NCBI GenBank assembly: GCA_036898135.1
Contig: CM072512.1
Location: 18,845,118 to 18,909,117 of the forward strand
Origin: Oncomelania hupensis
Lineage: Eukaryota; Mollusca; Gastropoda; Littorinimorpha; Pomatiopsidae
Length of the DNA stretch: 64,000 nucleotides
Reading direction: 5' to 3'
Made by a program: the position numbers and the translations under genes. Below the pieces are notes generated by a model. That model had not been told where the DNA came from. It searched no databases and was given only the letters and a program-made list of their open reading frames with translations. Shown here piece after piece: positions 44,256-57,468 of this stretch. How positions within the stretch are numbered: the stretch's first letter is position 1; every line of letters starts with the position of its first letter.

Positions 44256-47200
44256 CATTGTTTGTAATGATGTGTTTTTCCTTGAATAAAACATTTGTTT
44301 AAACCAGTAGTCAGTTACAGTATGAATGCTCTGTTTGTGATTGCACAGTTTAGAACTTAAGTTAGCTGGCTGAGCTTTTTGAGATCTGTTCCCTGTTCTG
44401 AAGAAGAGATCACAAAGGCTCAGCTACGCTGAATGGGTTGAGACCTACCAGCGCCTTCCCACATAAGATGTATTCATGAACTTATTATGTTCAAATCAAC
44501 AGAAACATTTCTGAGTAAGGAAAAGGAAGAAATGAACGAAAGAATGAGTAAAACGGAGGAAACGGCAATGACGACGATAAAGATAATGATGATGACGAGG
44601 AGGACAATAATATTGATTATGATGATAAAGATGAAGCCAACGATAACTTGAAAATGTAGAATTTTGAAAGATCTTTTAACGCTGCCAATTAAAAAAATTT
44701 GAGTTGGCACATCCGCTGCTGTTTTTTTTTTGTGTGTGGACGACGATTTAATGTTTAAATATGTTTAAACAGATGTATTTCTTGGTGCCTATCACCAGCT
44801 GTGATATTGGTCGGATCATATCTGGATAGTATGAAACACTAACACCAGCTCAGAAATGGATTTCACTTGTATGTATTACGGAAAGTTTTAAGGATAAAGG
44901 GACGGGTCATACCAACACAACGTTATCCCCTTCTGTCTGTCTCTATGTTGTGTACAGGTTTCTTTTAAGAACTGTACCTGAAGAATGAAGGTCATAATGA
45001 TATAATTTTGATCAAGTGGCCATTTGATCTGATGTTGAGAATGAACTTTAAAAAAAAAAGATGTATTCTTTGCGAACAGTACATGTATTCCCCTTTGATA
45101 GTGTGACAAGCATTAAAACATAGCATAGGCCTATGTTTGTACTATTAATAGCATACGTTTGTACTATTTTATATAATCGAGCAATTAAAAATAGGTAATG
45201 GTGTTCTCATTACCTTTCGGTCGTTGGGGACCTTTCTTTTCTCTAGTCCAGTTTTATGAGGGCGGTGCCTCTCTCCTCTCCCGCGCTGCTTTATCTTCCC
45301 CGGTTCTAAACAGATCCAGGTACCACATTCACAGCTGGGTAGACTGGGGTGTGCCTTGCGGACATTCTTTTTGTGTCGTTTGGTAGTTGCCTTCAAAGTA
45401 CGGTCAACCATCCAAGTTCTAACCCGGCCCTGCGCTGCTTAATATGAAACATTGCTAGCCTGTGCCCAGACCTCTGTATTACTGCGCCATCCATTATATA
45501 TACATGTACTGTGTACATGTTTGCTTTTTCGGTAGTTGGCGGCGAATCTTGTCCCAGGTCGTTCTCAAAATATCTATCATGGAGCACTAGATCATCGAAT
45601 ACTAGATAGATATTATTACTTTACATTCCTTGAACCTTTGCAATGAATAAGGTATAAAGAAATGCATTAAACCAACGGCTTGGCAACTGCTGGCGTGATA
45701 CTTTCCTTTTACCCAGGATTTCAATGGGAGGGTTTAGCTAATACGCAAAGGAAAAGAGGATTGACAATGTGCCACCTCTGCTGTTTTTGTTAACAGAAAG
45801 AGAGGACCGTCGCCTGTGTCAGTTAATGAGATACAGGATACAGGGACTTATGTAGGTCATCTCACTGTGACAGATAACGGGTGATGATAACGGCAGGGTC
45901 AAAGCAGTTAGTAGGGGTTAATGGAATTAGAACTGTCGTAAGAGGTAGCGATTTCTCTGCTTCTCGTAGGGAAACTTGGGAGTCGGCATTTTCCGTCAAT
46001 AATAAGAAAACAAAACTTTCATTTGAATAATATTTTTTTAGAGCTGTGCTCATCTCTCTTATAGCGAAGACTGCGCATTCGTAGTCTTTACCCATAATAC
46101 GATGCTCACTGGTTAGAATGAATGTGTGTTTTGCTTCTTTCTCGTGGGAATCACTGACCATGGACTACAGCTTTGTCGTTATTTAAGAACCTGGATAAGC
46201 AGTAAAATAAATAATATGAAATGAGACTAGCTGAACAACGGTTAACCAAAATTACAACTGTCCGTCACTGTTAAGTAATATTACATTACATCAATGGAAG
46301 AACGGCTCGTCATTACTCTCTCTATATAATCTCACTACATGTATGAGTTTTATCTGTAAAAAGAGAACGTCTTTGGAATGGTTAATCGCAGATTCCCATC
46401 TACACTGGCTGAACAGGTACATATGAGAAGAGAAACGCGCAACAAAAGAGTTAGCCAATCAATCCATTTAAATTTCCACCCTCTACATAAGAAATAAGGT
46501 GATTCAATTATTTCGTTGGATTCTCTCAGCTAGTCTGCAAGCAATATATAGTGAGACTCTTCGCCCTAAAAAGATCTATCGCTTTTAGCTATTTGGTGAC
46601 ACTCCCTGTATGCGCCTTTGTTGATGTCTAATGAGAGGTTAACACGAGCAGTCGAAGAACGCATTTCGTTCTGTTGCTAAATATGGTAGGCGTGCATTTC
46701 CATAATTGTCTTCACACTCATCCCTCCGGACTAAATCCCTTCTGTCCCTTTTCGGCCATTTGATCGACCGTGTCTTTTCATCGTGATACTTGATGTGTGG
46801 GCCTTGCTTTTTCTGAGCAGTGAGTTAGCATACTAACAAGATTTATTGTCAATGTCAGCGTCATAATTGCTTTTCACTTCCTTCTCTTTCTGTCCCTCCT
46901 AGAAATTCTTACATTTCCAAAGGGTGTGAAACGAGGGTGAAGTGGTGACCGGATGTAGAGCGGGAAGTGTGAATTCAAGGTCATTTTTCGTCCAGGTTTT
47001 GTGTCACTCGCTCGCCTTTATTGGGCCTTGCAGAGAGGTCTGCGGTTTCAGAGGTGACTTGAAGGTAAAGTATGCACAGAACATGACAGTGCATTCAAGG
47101 TCAGGGTAATCTGCGGTTTCTTTCTCATGAATTTAAAACGTCAAGGTTGTTTGAGGTTCCTGTCTCTGCGGGAATTCATTTAAAATAGATAGCACGTTTC

Positions 47201-48830
47201 TTTTCTTTGTTTCAATCTTTTTTTTAAATTTATTAAATTCTTTATTTTTAACAATTTGTTTTTGGTTGGGACACAAAACTTAATAATTGTTTGCATAAAT
47301 TATGTGCATGCGTTTTTGTATTGTCTCATCAGTAAGACCCCCAGTATTATCATTTCAGGCAGGCGAGATCCGTTTAACATTCACAGTGAGTTTTGCACCA
47401 CTGAGAAAACAAACTTACCAAAATAAAGCAAGAAGCTTTTTATATATAATATAGTTTTAGTGAAATCACTCAATTTCGTATATTTGCCTAATAATAGCTG
47501 GCGAGATGTGGCTAAAAATAGCATCGCCATGAACTATGCATATCACAGCACGATGCCGTTTCTATTTAAGTTTAGCATTACAGAACATCCTTTAAAGAAA
47601 CCACCCGTTGGAATTTATCGCTTCATAATGCGACAAAACGGGCGCAGGAGCGAGAACTGTTTCAAGCAATCGCTTCGTTGGAATGTAAGCAAGGATACAT
47701 TTTCGAGTGACCCGCGCCAGCCAGACTCGAAAGCATAGCTACAGGTCACTGGCTGGTTTTGCCTTGGTATTTTGTAAACATTTGACTTAACAAAAATCGA
47801 AAATGTACACCGTTGCCGTTGATTTGAGAACAGACCTGATAGTTCTCCGCGAAATCGCGAAAATCCGCAAAAACAAAAACAAACGAAAAAAAAAAAAAAA
47901 GAAATGCGAAACAATCTGCGGACACTTAAATTTGTTGTTGTTGTTGTTGTTTTGTATCGGAAGACAAAAGTTGCTTTACTCGCTTCCGGTTTTGCGGCGC
48001 CATACTTTGTTTTGGAATAGTGGTGAAGCGTTGACTGTTTCTGTGTATATATTTTCGCCGTTCAAGTTGTGGATTTGTGGACGTCATCAGACTCATTGGA
48101 CTTCAAAATGTCTGTCACAATGCGTGACATAGTCGCACGTTCCGCGGAAACCTCTCTTAGATCACTATCAGGTCTGGAGAATCCAGCGTCCACTGAGTCA
48201 TGTATAATGTAGTAACAATGCGCATTTGATGATAAACTCATTTTAGCGAGAAATGAACAGATCCTTTAAATCTTACAGCTTCAGCTTTACGACTTTCACA
48301 CCTCCATACAACGAGACACTCAGTTGCACTCCCTTAACCTACCTTTCACCAAACAATCGAGCATTAACACAGACCGACCGCACGACATTCCGTTTAGTCT
48401 CGCAGGTACATGTGTCAGTTTAATTATGTTCTGTCTGTCTCGTTCTCAGTCTCCCTGTCTCTGTCTCTGTCTGTCTGTATGTATGTCTCCCAATTAAATC
48501 TTAACCTTTGGGCGTTTCATTTTCTTTCGTTATAAAGAACAATTTCCGAAGAAAAAAACCGTTACTACTACAGTCAAAGAAATGGCCATGATTGTTCACA
48601 TTACTTTATAGTTACATCGGCCGACCTAAGACAAAGTCAGAAAATCTGTCACGGAATCAACAGTCATGCGTGAAATGCGAAAGTGAACAAGTGCGTTAAC
48701 TATAAAACTTTCTATCTAACGTCTAAACGAGGAATGAGTCATGATCATTCCATGCTTTCGTCCCAAGGTAAACCTTCATATTATGCAAATCAGCGTATAC
48801 TTATGAATGAACTTTGAGGTTTAACGTCTA
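44256..48830. other. Long non-coding stretch
   Basis: GAT/GAC-rich degenerate triplets at about 44555-44640, an A-run at about 47885-47900, and (TTG)n at about 47932-47952. A 99-codon minus-strand frame at 45862-46161 is compositionally protein-like, but I recognise no family and see no clear exon boundaries. No RNA genes found. Confidence 0.5.
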
Positions 48831-49032
48831 CCCCAACCATTGGCGATATGGCAGACGGGGAAACCATTCCCAGGGAACAAGGGGTAGTGACCTAAATCAG
48901 CACTGAACCATCAGAGCAATCATACTGCTAAAATGGACAGTAAAAAATGCCCACTTTTTTATTTCGCCTACCATGGGATTCGAAACTAGGTCATCAGTGT
49001 GCCAGGCTCTACCATTTGAACTACGGCAGTGG
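48831..49032 (-). mobile_element. tRNA-derived SINE-like element
   Basis: On the minus strand GTAGTTCAAATGGTAGAGC (A box, near 49022) and TTTCGAATCCC (B box, near 48982) are spaced as in a tRNA. A non-tRNA body of about 140 bp follows. It has no second copy here, so its extent is a guess. Confidence 0.5.
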
Positions 49033-51118
49033 AACTCTAAGCGTAAAGCTTTAGATGACTCTTTATGTATTTATACATGGATAGAGTTTATTGCAGTCGG
49101 CCAGTTTGGGTCAGAAGGTTAATAAATTAATCACATGGAAGAACTAATGGGGTGAAAAGAGAGGATAGTTTCAGAAGGAGAGCTTTTTTTCTCCATTGGG
49201 GAATGGCGATGCGTGAAATGTTCAATGTATACTTCAAAAGAAAAGACTTGTTTGAACACGTATGATGGGAGTGCCCTGTGGGGAAGAATGTTGTATATTC
49301 ATACACGTGTTTGTGTGGGTGTGTGGTGTGACAGTGAGAGAGAAAGAGGACACGGCGAGGAGGGATAATGGAGTGTGGGGGGTGGGGGGAGGCAGGGAGG
49401 TAGGAAAAGTAGGGACAAGCAAGGCTTTATAGTACAATCCTGGGGATTAGAGGAGTGACGAATCTCTTCAATCTATAGGGTTGCAGTGTGCCTTTTTGCG
49501 CTTTTTGGCTAGAGTATACGTTTGATGCCTCAATTTGGCAGTGCAAAATGTACATTTTATTTGATCATTAGAGCCATCAGAAATCGCACTGTGATTAAAA
49601 AAAATCAGATATTTTTTTTAGCGAGTATCTATAATATCAGTATCAGGTAGTTTAAACTTGAAGCAGCAGTGCTGGGAAAAATAAAGCGGGAGTCTCAACT
49701 TCTCTTATACATGCTTAGACCAAGTCTATATCCTCGTAAAATACATTGTTGGCATGCTCCACGAAAGAAATGACGAAAATGAACAAAATGTTGTTAGAGC
49801 ATTTAAATCTTTTCTTTCTGTCACCATTCTTTTTTTTTTTTCTTCTACTAATAACTTTCATTTACGCATTCCTTCGAATGTTTGTTTTGTACACAAGAAC
49901 CTGACACAGAACCACCTCAGCGTTATGCGGGAAAGTTAACCGCCCTGTTGCTCTGTCTGTCGTTTTCTTCAGAATGTGTTTGTGCTAAGACCTAGAAAAT
50001 TATAGAGCTTTGTTATTTCACCAGTTTGTCGTTAGATACGTGCAATCGCCTCTTTGGCTCAATAACTGACTGATTGTTTCTGCAATCGTACGTTTTTGTA
50101 ACGAACGATTTATGTCAGTCTTTAGCACAGTCGAACATTATAGCCGATCTGTCTCCTTGTTCTTCAGGAATTATCTAAATGTACCCATCGGCTTCGCATA
50201 ACAACTGACGTTTCTGCTGCCTTATTGTTTACAGAGAACCATTTATCTTCAGCTTATATCGATTAGTTTGTGCTACAATAATTGCCTAATCAAACGTGTG
50301 GGATTTTAACAAAAATATATAGAATAAAGCATTGATATTTGATACTGCACAATTTGCCTAAGGTAGTACAATCACTTTGGCACTAAAACTATTGTTCTGC
50401 AACCTCAACTTTGTTGCAGAACGATTACGCCAGCTTTCTGCGTAGTCAAGCGCATTAGCCTATCTGTATTTGTTCTGCATGAATTGCATATAGACATAAA
50501 CACGATCTCGTTTCTTCACAGGTTGTCTAAAGTAATCGCCAGCTTGGCACAGCTCCTAGTCCTAGCGCCAAGCAAACATCATATCAAATTAATTTCGATC
50601 GTGAACGGTTACTGTAATGGGTGCCACGGTTTGCAATAACTAGAAATAGACCGTTAATTGCATTCTCGTAACGCAACCCAGCTGGTGATTCCCCCCCCCC
50701 CCCCCCAGTGTTTGATTGGCCGACATCACGATTTTCTCGATAAGGCATGACCACATCCCGTTTACAAAATTGATAGCACCTACTTTTCCCCTTCAACCTT
50801 TATTACTGCAACAAAGTCCGTGCGAGCGGTCGCTCATTATCTACAGTAATAATTAGGGAAACCCTTGTTCCTTATTTCCTGTCACCCAGTCACCTTTCCC
50901 TCCTCTCCCTTCCCCCTCTAGGGACCGGAGTTCTTAACATGTTTCTTGGCAAGATGTTAAACTGTGGCACATTGGCGTTGGTTTCTTACAATACAGCATA
51001 CACTAAAATGGCTGGGAACTTTATTGTCTAATATAAACTGTACATTATCCATTTACAGTTTTCTTGTGTTTTAGCAGCAGAGGTAGAATTCCCGGGAGGT
51101 TGTCAGTGATGGAGAAAG
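49033..51118. other. Non-coding stretch
   Basis: G-rich patch at about 49375-49410 and a 14-15 base C-run at about 50692-50706. No coding family recognised. Confidence 0.5.
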
Positions 51119-51230
51119 TTTTTAAGCTAGGGGTATTTATACCCTCAACCAAAACATGTGGGGGTTTTCATACCCTCATTGCAAACGTAAGGGGGGTTTT
51201 ATACCCCCTTTCAGTTTTTTATGGGGTACA
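51119..51230. repeat. GGGTATTTATACCC-type repeats, left block
   Basis: Three small palindromic units with flat AT centres: GGGGTATTTATACCC, GGGGGTTTTCATACCC and GGGGGGTTTTATACCCCC, about 35-40 bp apart. Related units recur at 51700-51770. Confidence 0.6.
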
Positions 51231-51699
51231 CCAACATACGTAATAAACACTTTGCGTGGAAAGTCTTATTCATCAGTTTGAGTTTCTTCAGCCGGGCTCG
51301 GTTGCGGCTCACCTTTTTCTTCTCTTACCAAGCACTCAAAGCCAAAGGCTGAAAAAAAGGATGTTTTCTTTTCCTTCATCTTGTTTTAATTTTTTTTAGC
51401 AATTAGTTTTGTCTGCTTTATTTTTCCTTTTCTTCGGCTTCCCCTCAGATCGCTGCTTGTCGGCCATGTTTAATGTTGGGTTGTTGTCAGTCTTACATAG
51501 CCAATCAAAAGCGTCGAGAAAAAATAGTGAATATTATCGTGCATGTGATTGGCTGTTTCTTGGAAGCGACAGAATTAATAGGAGGGGGAGAGAGGGTGGT
51601 AGGCGGTCGCGCAGGACGCACAGGCACACGATCCAAATCGAGCGAAAGCTGTACGCACGACCGAAATAGTTGTACCTGATGATACCTCCCAGCAACTTA

Positions 51700-51770
51700 G
51701 CTTTACGTTTTCATACCCCTTTCGTACTGACTTTGTGCGTGTTTATACCCTTTCATTACATTTTCGTTAC
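51700..51770. repeat. GTTTATACCC-type repeats, right block
   Basis: CGTTTTCATACCCCTTTCG and GTGTTTATACCCTTTCATTA follow the order and spacing of two units in the left block, in direct orientation. The roughly 470 bp between the blocks has no recognised content. Confidence 0.5.
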
Positions 51771-52087
51771 GTGATGTCCCAACTCAGTACGCGAAACACG
51801 TACAGTTGTACAGTACGTGATCTCCATCACTGGTTGTACATGTGTGTGGAATCCCTCGTATGTCAAGATACTGCTAGAGACCTTAATAATTGTAACAGAA
51901 TGATTGGTACTAATTAATACTAATGAATATAAATAGCATGTAAGTTACATGCATTGTCTTTTCTTTTGACAATGAGGCTGAAATCTATTCGTTTTATCTT
52001 TTTTTTTTCCTTTTCTGTGCAAAAACGTTCTGTCTTTCGTTCCTTTTTGTATGCACTCATCATCCTTCTTTTTGGTGCAGGAGTAAA
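51771..52087. other. Non-coding stretch
   Basis: No supported features. Confidence 0.5.
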
Positions 52088-52260
52088 AGAAAGAGATTTC
52101 TCTTATATAGCGCTCTTACAAGCTCAGATAGCTTCTCAAGGCGCTGGCTCGTATATCCAGCAATCACAAAATAGTTTGCTGAAGTCAGGATTCGAACCCA
52201 CGTCGCCCAAGACGCACTCACGCAAGTCGTGCGCTCTGACCACTGAGCTATCCCTGCCGC
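52088..52260 (-). mobile_element. tRNA-derived SINE, family D, copy 1
   Basis: Minus strand: GGCAGGGATAGCTCAGTGG holds the A box and GTGGGTTCGAATCC the B box. A short body follows (TTTTGTGATTGCTGGATATA, then CCAGCGCCTTGAGAAGC), and the tail is GAGCGCTATATAAGAG. About 170 bp long. A second copy is at 57892-58061. The tail resembles the CR1/L2-type LINE 3' ends in this window. Confidence 0.88.
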
Positions 52261-52526
52261 CAAGAGTAGGGACAGCTAGGGTGAAAATCCCTTTTAGCTT
52301 GTTAGGAAGTGTGGAAAGATCGGTGGCGATGTACTTGGCCAAGATGTTTCTAAAGGGTGCTTGAGAGCAAACTCTCATGGGAATGCGCGATCACGCCTGT
52401 GTGCTTTTTGGAGTCGTTCATTCCTTACGAACTTCAACGCGTCATGAGATGGAAGCATCATTAGTTCATTTGTAAGTTGGTAAGGCTGTGATACTCAGAA
52501 TGGTAGACCACTAGATTGGTAGCGGG

Positions 52527-52899
52527 GTGGCCTCGTGGCGCAGTGGATAAGTCGCCGGTTTCCTATGCCGAAGGTCGCGGGTTCGATTCTCGCAAGGGGC
52601 GAACGTATGTGACTTAGGTACGAGACTATTGAGGTCACCGAGGGTTTTCTCCGGGCACTCCGGTTTCCTCCCTCCCTTCAATAATGGTACAGGACGCAGT
52701 CAATATAAAAATTTCAAAAATAAAAATTCAATTTTCTTTCCGTCTTCTAATAGCGATCTCCCTGCCTTTACACCACCTGTTTGAGTGATGGATGTGTATT
52801 TGGTGTGTGTGTGTGAGGGTGGATGAGACAGGTGAGCGTGTATGTTGGTATAGATCGCCGCGCTTTGAGCCTGATTGATTTGGGGGAAAGGCGCGTATA

Positions 52900-52958
<59 letters not shown>

Positions 52959-52959
52959 G
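52527..52959 (+). mobile_element. Full-length SINE family C with three modules
   Basis: The tRNA-like head has an A box (TGGCGCAGTGG), a B box (GGTTCGATTCTC at about 52580) and a TTCCTAT loop resembling tRNA-Arg (CCT). A central domain TTTTCTCCGGGCACTCCGG follows at about 52643, also found at 15471-15490. Next comes a body shared with 25847-26097. The end GGGGAAAGGCGCGTATAT runs into (ATT)n. This is the only copy here with all modules. Confidence 0.85.
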
Positions 52960-54852
52960 ACCACCAAACATGTCGCCCTTCTTTCCACAGTTGGTGAAGC
53001 CGTGTTCATGCGCTAGCAGGTCGTACGTCACTTCTGTCCTTATCAACTTGGATGGCCTTTTAAAAAAAAAAAGTCATCGACCCAATTTTTATTTGCACCA
53101 GTCTCGAGATGCCGTCAGTTTTCTAGGTTTAGAGTGATTCGCAGTGATTATCATCATCTCACTTCACAGTATCAGGGGTGGGGAATCGATCTTTGTACTG
53201 GATTTTGTATAGAATTTTAGAGATTCTCAAATGACCTCCAATTCTCCTCCCACGTTTAATCTCGCATTGCGTCATTCTTTTTAACGGAACTCGTAACTTT
53301 TTAAATAGCGTCTTCGACCCAATTTTCTGGCACGGTTCTGAACACAGAGTTATGATTTTGACCTGGCTTGTCAGCTTAAAGATGTTTTGGGATATCATGA
53401 AGCGAATATTATTTGTGTTTCATGGTGGGAATTCCCACTAGAAAGTTTTGGGGTTTGCTGTCCTGGGTAGTGATTCGCCATCGCGCTTAGATCCATGATC
53501 GATTTTGTAATTACGATTTATATTGTATAGAATGTATGCCGAGGAAATGTCTTTCTTGTCACTCGTTCATCTCTGTTTTTTCTTCTATTTTAACTTGTAT
53601 CTTACGTGCATTTTATTTATTCTACTTCATTTTATTCTGTAATAATTTTGAATGTAGAACATAAGCATTACCGAACACTCTAGTGTATAGAAAGTAGCAC
53701 TTAAAACTTCATTCCCAGGCTGAAACCCAATCAACAATTTATTTTTTTAGTTTTATACTCGGTTTAGAAGCTTGATGTTGAAAGCTCTTCTGCGCCGTGG
53801 TCTGTGTAGATATCGCCGAGACTGGAATTTATTTTCTTAAAATAACTAAGTATTAATCTAGTTCCAGATTGGTTAAAAAGAGAATTCCTCTCTTGGGTCA
53901 TCGGTCGATTTGAAAGCAATCAGAACAGTGGGAGACGAAGGAGACCCGAAATAATATATCACCTTGTCTGACAGTGCAAACTTGTGGGCAAGTTTTAGTT
54001 TCAGTGTTTTTCTTGTGCCGAACTCAAAATCAGGTCCTTCCTTTGCCTCGACCGACCTACCCGAACCCCTTCCGATCTAACTAACAACCGTTTTATGTTT
54101 CCTCTCCTTCCTCCTTTCCGTCATTCTATGGGCCCTCTTCCCTCCTCTCCGTTCTCCTATCTGTTCTTCCTCTCCACTTATACACACACTTATTGTCTAA
54201 TCTGGTTTTTACAGAGACGCCAAATGGTCTGAAATGTTTGCTTTTTTTTCAGTCCAGTAGTTTGCATACTCATCGATCTGCGAAGCCTTTAAGCAACGTG
54301 AGTGCTAGGTACAATCCAACAGTGGGTCGAATATTATCGGCAGTCTTTGCTCGTATATCGCCCATCAGTAGGCTTATGTAGCTGAAGACAATAGTTGGTC
54401 GCATATAGAGTAGATTTGGTTAATGATACAATCTAAATTCCTCGGAGTTTGCTGAATATTTTGTTTCGTTTGCAGAGACAGTTGTCCTTGTATCATTAAC
54501 AAAATCTGACAGTGGTTGGCCGACTATCTCGAATCAGCATCTCACAGTAGTCAGTAGGAGATCATATATACCTGTCTCGCGTTAGCTCTGTTAGTCATTG
54601 GCTTTTGTATTCATTAAAGGGGGATTAGAGTGACAAATAAGGTTATCAGCGATCGGGAAATTAAAGGCAATTTCATAGCATTATCCTCATGACCATCTAG
54701 GATTTGGTATTACAAATTATCATCATGATTAGCGGTATAAGTTACACGACTATTCGAGAAAGTTTAAGAAGGTACAGTCTTTCCCGTCCAGTTTGTGTTG
54801 GTTCGGTTTCTTGCATTGGTTGTGATTTTCATTAGAAAGGCTAATAGGGCCA
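52960..54852. other. Non-coding stretch
   Basis: No recognised coding or repeat family. Confidence 0.5.
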
Positions 54853-55306
54853 GCTCCACTGGCTCCCTGTCAAGTTCCGCATTGAATACAAAATTGCTGT
54901 CCTAGTTTTCCATCACTTTGACCAGTCACTTCTACCATATCTGTCTGAGATACTCACTACCTACACTACAACTCATCATTTGCGCTCATCAGATGAAAAA
55001 CTTTTGAAAACGCCCAAACGTCGGCTTAAAACAATTGGCGAGCGGTTTTTTAGTTTTCAAGCACCCAAGGTTTGGAATGCGCTGCCTGCCGATTTAAGAC
55101 ATTGTACAGACCTTGTTTCCTTTAAGAGCTGCTTAAAAACGCACTTGTTCCGCAAGGCGTTTTCTGTGTAAATAGTAAGAACAGTAATAATACTTTCTGA
55201 ATGATGCTGTACATGATGTAGTGCGAATGTTGTGATGTAGCGTACGAACGATAAGTGTAAGCGCATTGAGTTGTTATTCTAATGAAAAATGCGTTGTATA
55301 AATGCA

Positions 55307-55381
<75 letters not shown>
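54853..55381 (+). mobile_element. CR1/L2-type LINE 3' end with (ATT)n
   Basis: One uninterrupted frame (54854-55171) encodes the conserved C-terminus of CR1/L2-group pol. It begins LHWLPVKFRIEYKIAVLVF, continues LLPYLSEIL and RFFSFQAPKVWNALPADLR, and ends LKTHLFRKAF. A UTR of about 140 bp ends in AATGCGTTGTATAAATGCA and (ATT)n at 55307-55381. The 5' truncation is near 54853. The frame is intact, so this copy is younger than the one at 7235-8440. Confidence 0.9.
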
Positions 55382-55383
<2 letters not shown>

Positions 55384-56670
55384 ATTCGGGTAGCATTAGA
55401 TTAGAATTTCACCCTAACCTAGATTTTGTATGAAGAAAACTATTAAGCCAACTCTATTGCATACCTACATATTATATAGTCGTTTCACGGACACTTGTAT
55501 TACTCTGACACAGATAGTTGTTTTGTGTCTTTCGTCATTATTTTTAAATGCGTTCGAAATGTTTAGAGCAATGTAGATGGCACGCATGTGCATGTGCAAA
55601 CATTATTTTGCATCCTCTCTGATTTGTAATTATCACGACGTTAGGAGAAAACAAATATAGCGCGGTTGCATCATTCGTTTGAAGCTGTAATGTGCTTTAA
55701 GTAAAGATGATTACTTTTGGAAAACCGTTGGCTTCACTGTACCCGCATCGGCTGCCGTTGGCAATAATTTGTGCCTGCCGTTTGCCGTTGAAATGAAACA
55801 GAACGCCCTGAAATGAAGCGTGCAGTGCCAATAGTCATCAACTTTAGTTTCCGAGTCCCGCTATCTGGAATCACTGCATCTAACCAGATTTGAATTTTCC
55901 AAAGACCACTCGCAGAGCAAATTCCCGAATTAGACTACTTGACTGATGGGAACCGGAGGTATTGGAAACAAAACGTTCAACTTGTTGGAAAGGTAGCTCT
56001 TTAACGAATTTATTTTAACAGCAAGTGCACCCCGTGTTCCGGATTATTGCCGAAGTATTGTTGCTGACTGAAGTGAATCTATTGATAGGTAGATTTCTTC
56101 GTTGATGGAGTGTCAATTAATGGGGATAACTACCAAGAAAAATATGAGTTGACTGCAGGCTTGATTTCTTTGATTTGTAGTAATCGATCCCGCATCATTT
56201 GTCTCGTATCGATTGCTTTATACGACACCCAACTTGAGTACCAGCCAATGAGTAACATACCCCTTACACTTGATTAAAGGGATTGAATCACATACATTAT
56301 AATAGCTCGGACGTTTCTTTGTTTTTTTTCAGTTGTTGACAGATTATCTCTTTCGCTTTTAGTTTCATAACTTCGTTGAGGAAGTTCCGAAGACAGACAT
56401 TACAGTAGTGCGCCTTCACTAAGTGCTTCGGATTTTCACTTCGTGAACGTGTAAGGAATTTGAAGGAGAAGAAGAAGAATGAGGATGAGGAGAAGGGTGA
56501 GGAGAAGTAGGGGCGTAGAAGGAAATAAAGAAAGAAACTAAACTTTTTGAAAGAACTCACTTTAAAATTGGTTTTCTGCGATTGGCGGAAAACCGTAGAA
56601 TCCATCAATTATCTCTTAGCTTGCTGATCGATCACAGCAAAGTATACAGGGTGGCCTGTTGTCAGCATGT
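55382..56670. other. Non-coding stretch
   Basis: No supported features. GAA/GAG-rich patch at about 56465-56510. Confidence 0.5.
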
Positions 56671-56838
56671 CTACCGTACAGAGTATCGGTGATATTGAGG
56701 CAAGAGTATTCCTCTATACTGTGGAGACTGGAGATTCGAACTTGGGAACCTGAGTAGATTTTTATACTCTGTATGTCTACTGGCAGGTCTGTGGCAGGAG
56801 TCCTCCAGTCGCTGATGGGGTCCGTTATGGAAAGCTCG
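56671..56838 (-). CDS. Candidate terminal exon of an unknown gene
   Basis: After an AG near 56835, the minus strand is open to a TAG at 56671-56673. It gives a His/Tyr/Pro/Arg-rich peptide that begins FHNGPHQRLEDSC, contains LLRFPSSNLQSPQYRG and ends QYHRYSVR. A second frame through the same DNA is also open (ITDPISDWRTPATD...), so the frame choice is uncertain. It is interesting only in combination with the open segment at 57196-57468. Not recognised; splicing is inferred. Confidence 0.25.
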   Translation of the reverse strand, partial: RAFHNGPHQRLEDSCHRPASRHTEYKNLLRFPSSNLQSPQYRGILLPQYHRYSVR

Positions 56839-57195
56839 AGCATTCGTTTATATTGGAGAGTAATGATAAAGGATATCGCTTGTAGGAAAGAAGTGGATTT
56901 GATTGAGAAAACGTTTTGGTTGATCTTTGTGCAAAATACCGCTGTGATGTCGTTTGGATCCAACTAAAGTTGTAAAAAAACAAACACCGTAAACACAACA
57001 AAAAACCAAACCACAAACACATGACTTCATGGTTGAGTTTTCACTAACCCTAGGCTTGCATGCTTTAAGAGGAAATGACATTGTTTTCCTTTGTCCTCTA
57101 TCTTGAAAGCACATTGCACTGAAATAAAGAGGAAATTTATATTTTGGAATAGTTGGCGTTACGTCGAGTACTAATAGCACTACCGATGGGATTGG

Positions 57196-57468
57196 ATGCT
57201 GGCAGCGATCACGGGGCATACTGGACTGGAACTTTCCGGTGGCCTTTTGGTGATTGTTGAGGCTGGCATTGATTCCTCCTGACAGCCCGCTTTGATGGAT
57301 CGCTTTGCAGCAATGATTTCTCATCCAGTGCCGTCTATGGTAGAGCTCCAGGGCGCGCCCATTGTAGTCACCAGGATACAGAGTAGGACGAGAGCAGAGG
57401 TCACGGGCAGTCATTTTGCCTGCATGCGGAGTGTTAAACAGATTGTCACAGTCATACTGGTCAATCTG
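57196..57468 (-). CDS. Candidate internal exon of an unknown gene
   Basis: On the minus strand, just after ATAGCCAG (a possible acceptor), the frame reads IDQYDCDNLFNTPHAGKM, then SRPTLYPGDYNGRALELYH, HRRHWMRNHCCKAIHQSG and SSMPRDRC. The peptide has natural composition (mixed charged, aromatic and Cys residues, no low complexity), unlike other non-repeat frames here. An in-frame stop precedes the acceptor. Donor candidates at the end (TCG|GTAGTG near 57190) are weak. I recognise no family. It could be a host exon or an old element. Confidence 0.35.

Noticed and set aside
45862..46161. 99-codon minus-strand frame as a host exon
   Set aside because: Composition is plausible, but there are no clear splice sites, no neighbour exon and no family match. 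Evidence is insufficient.
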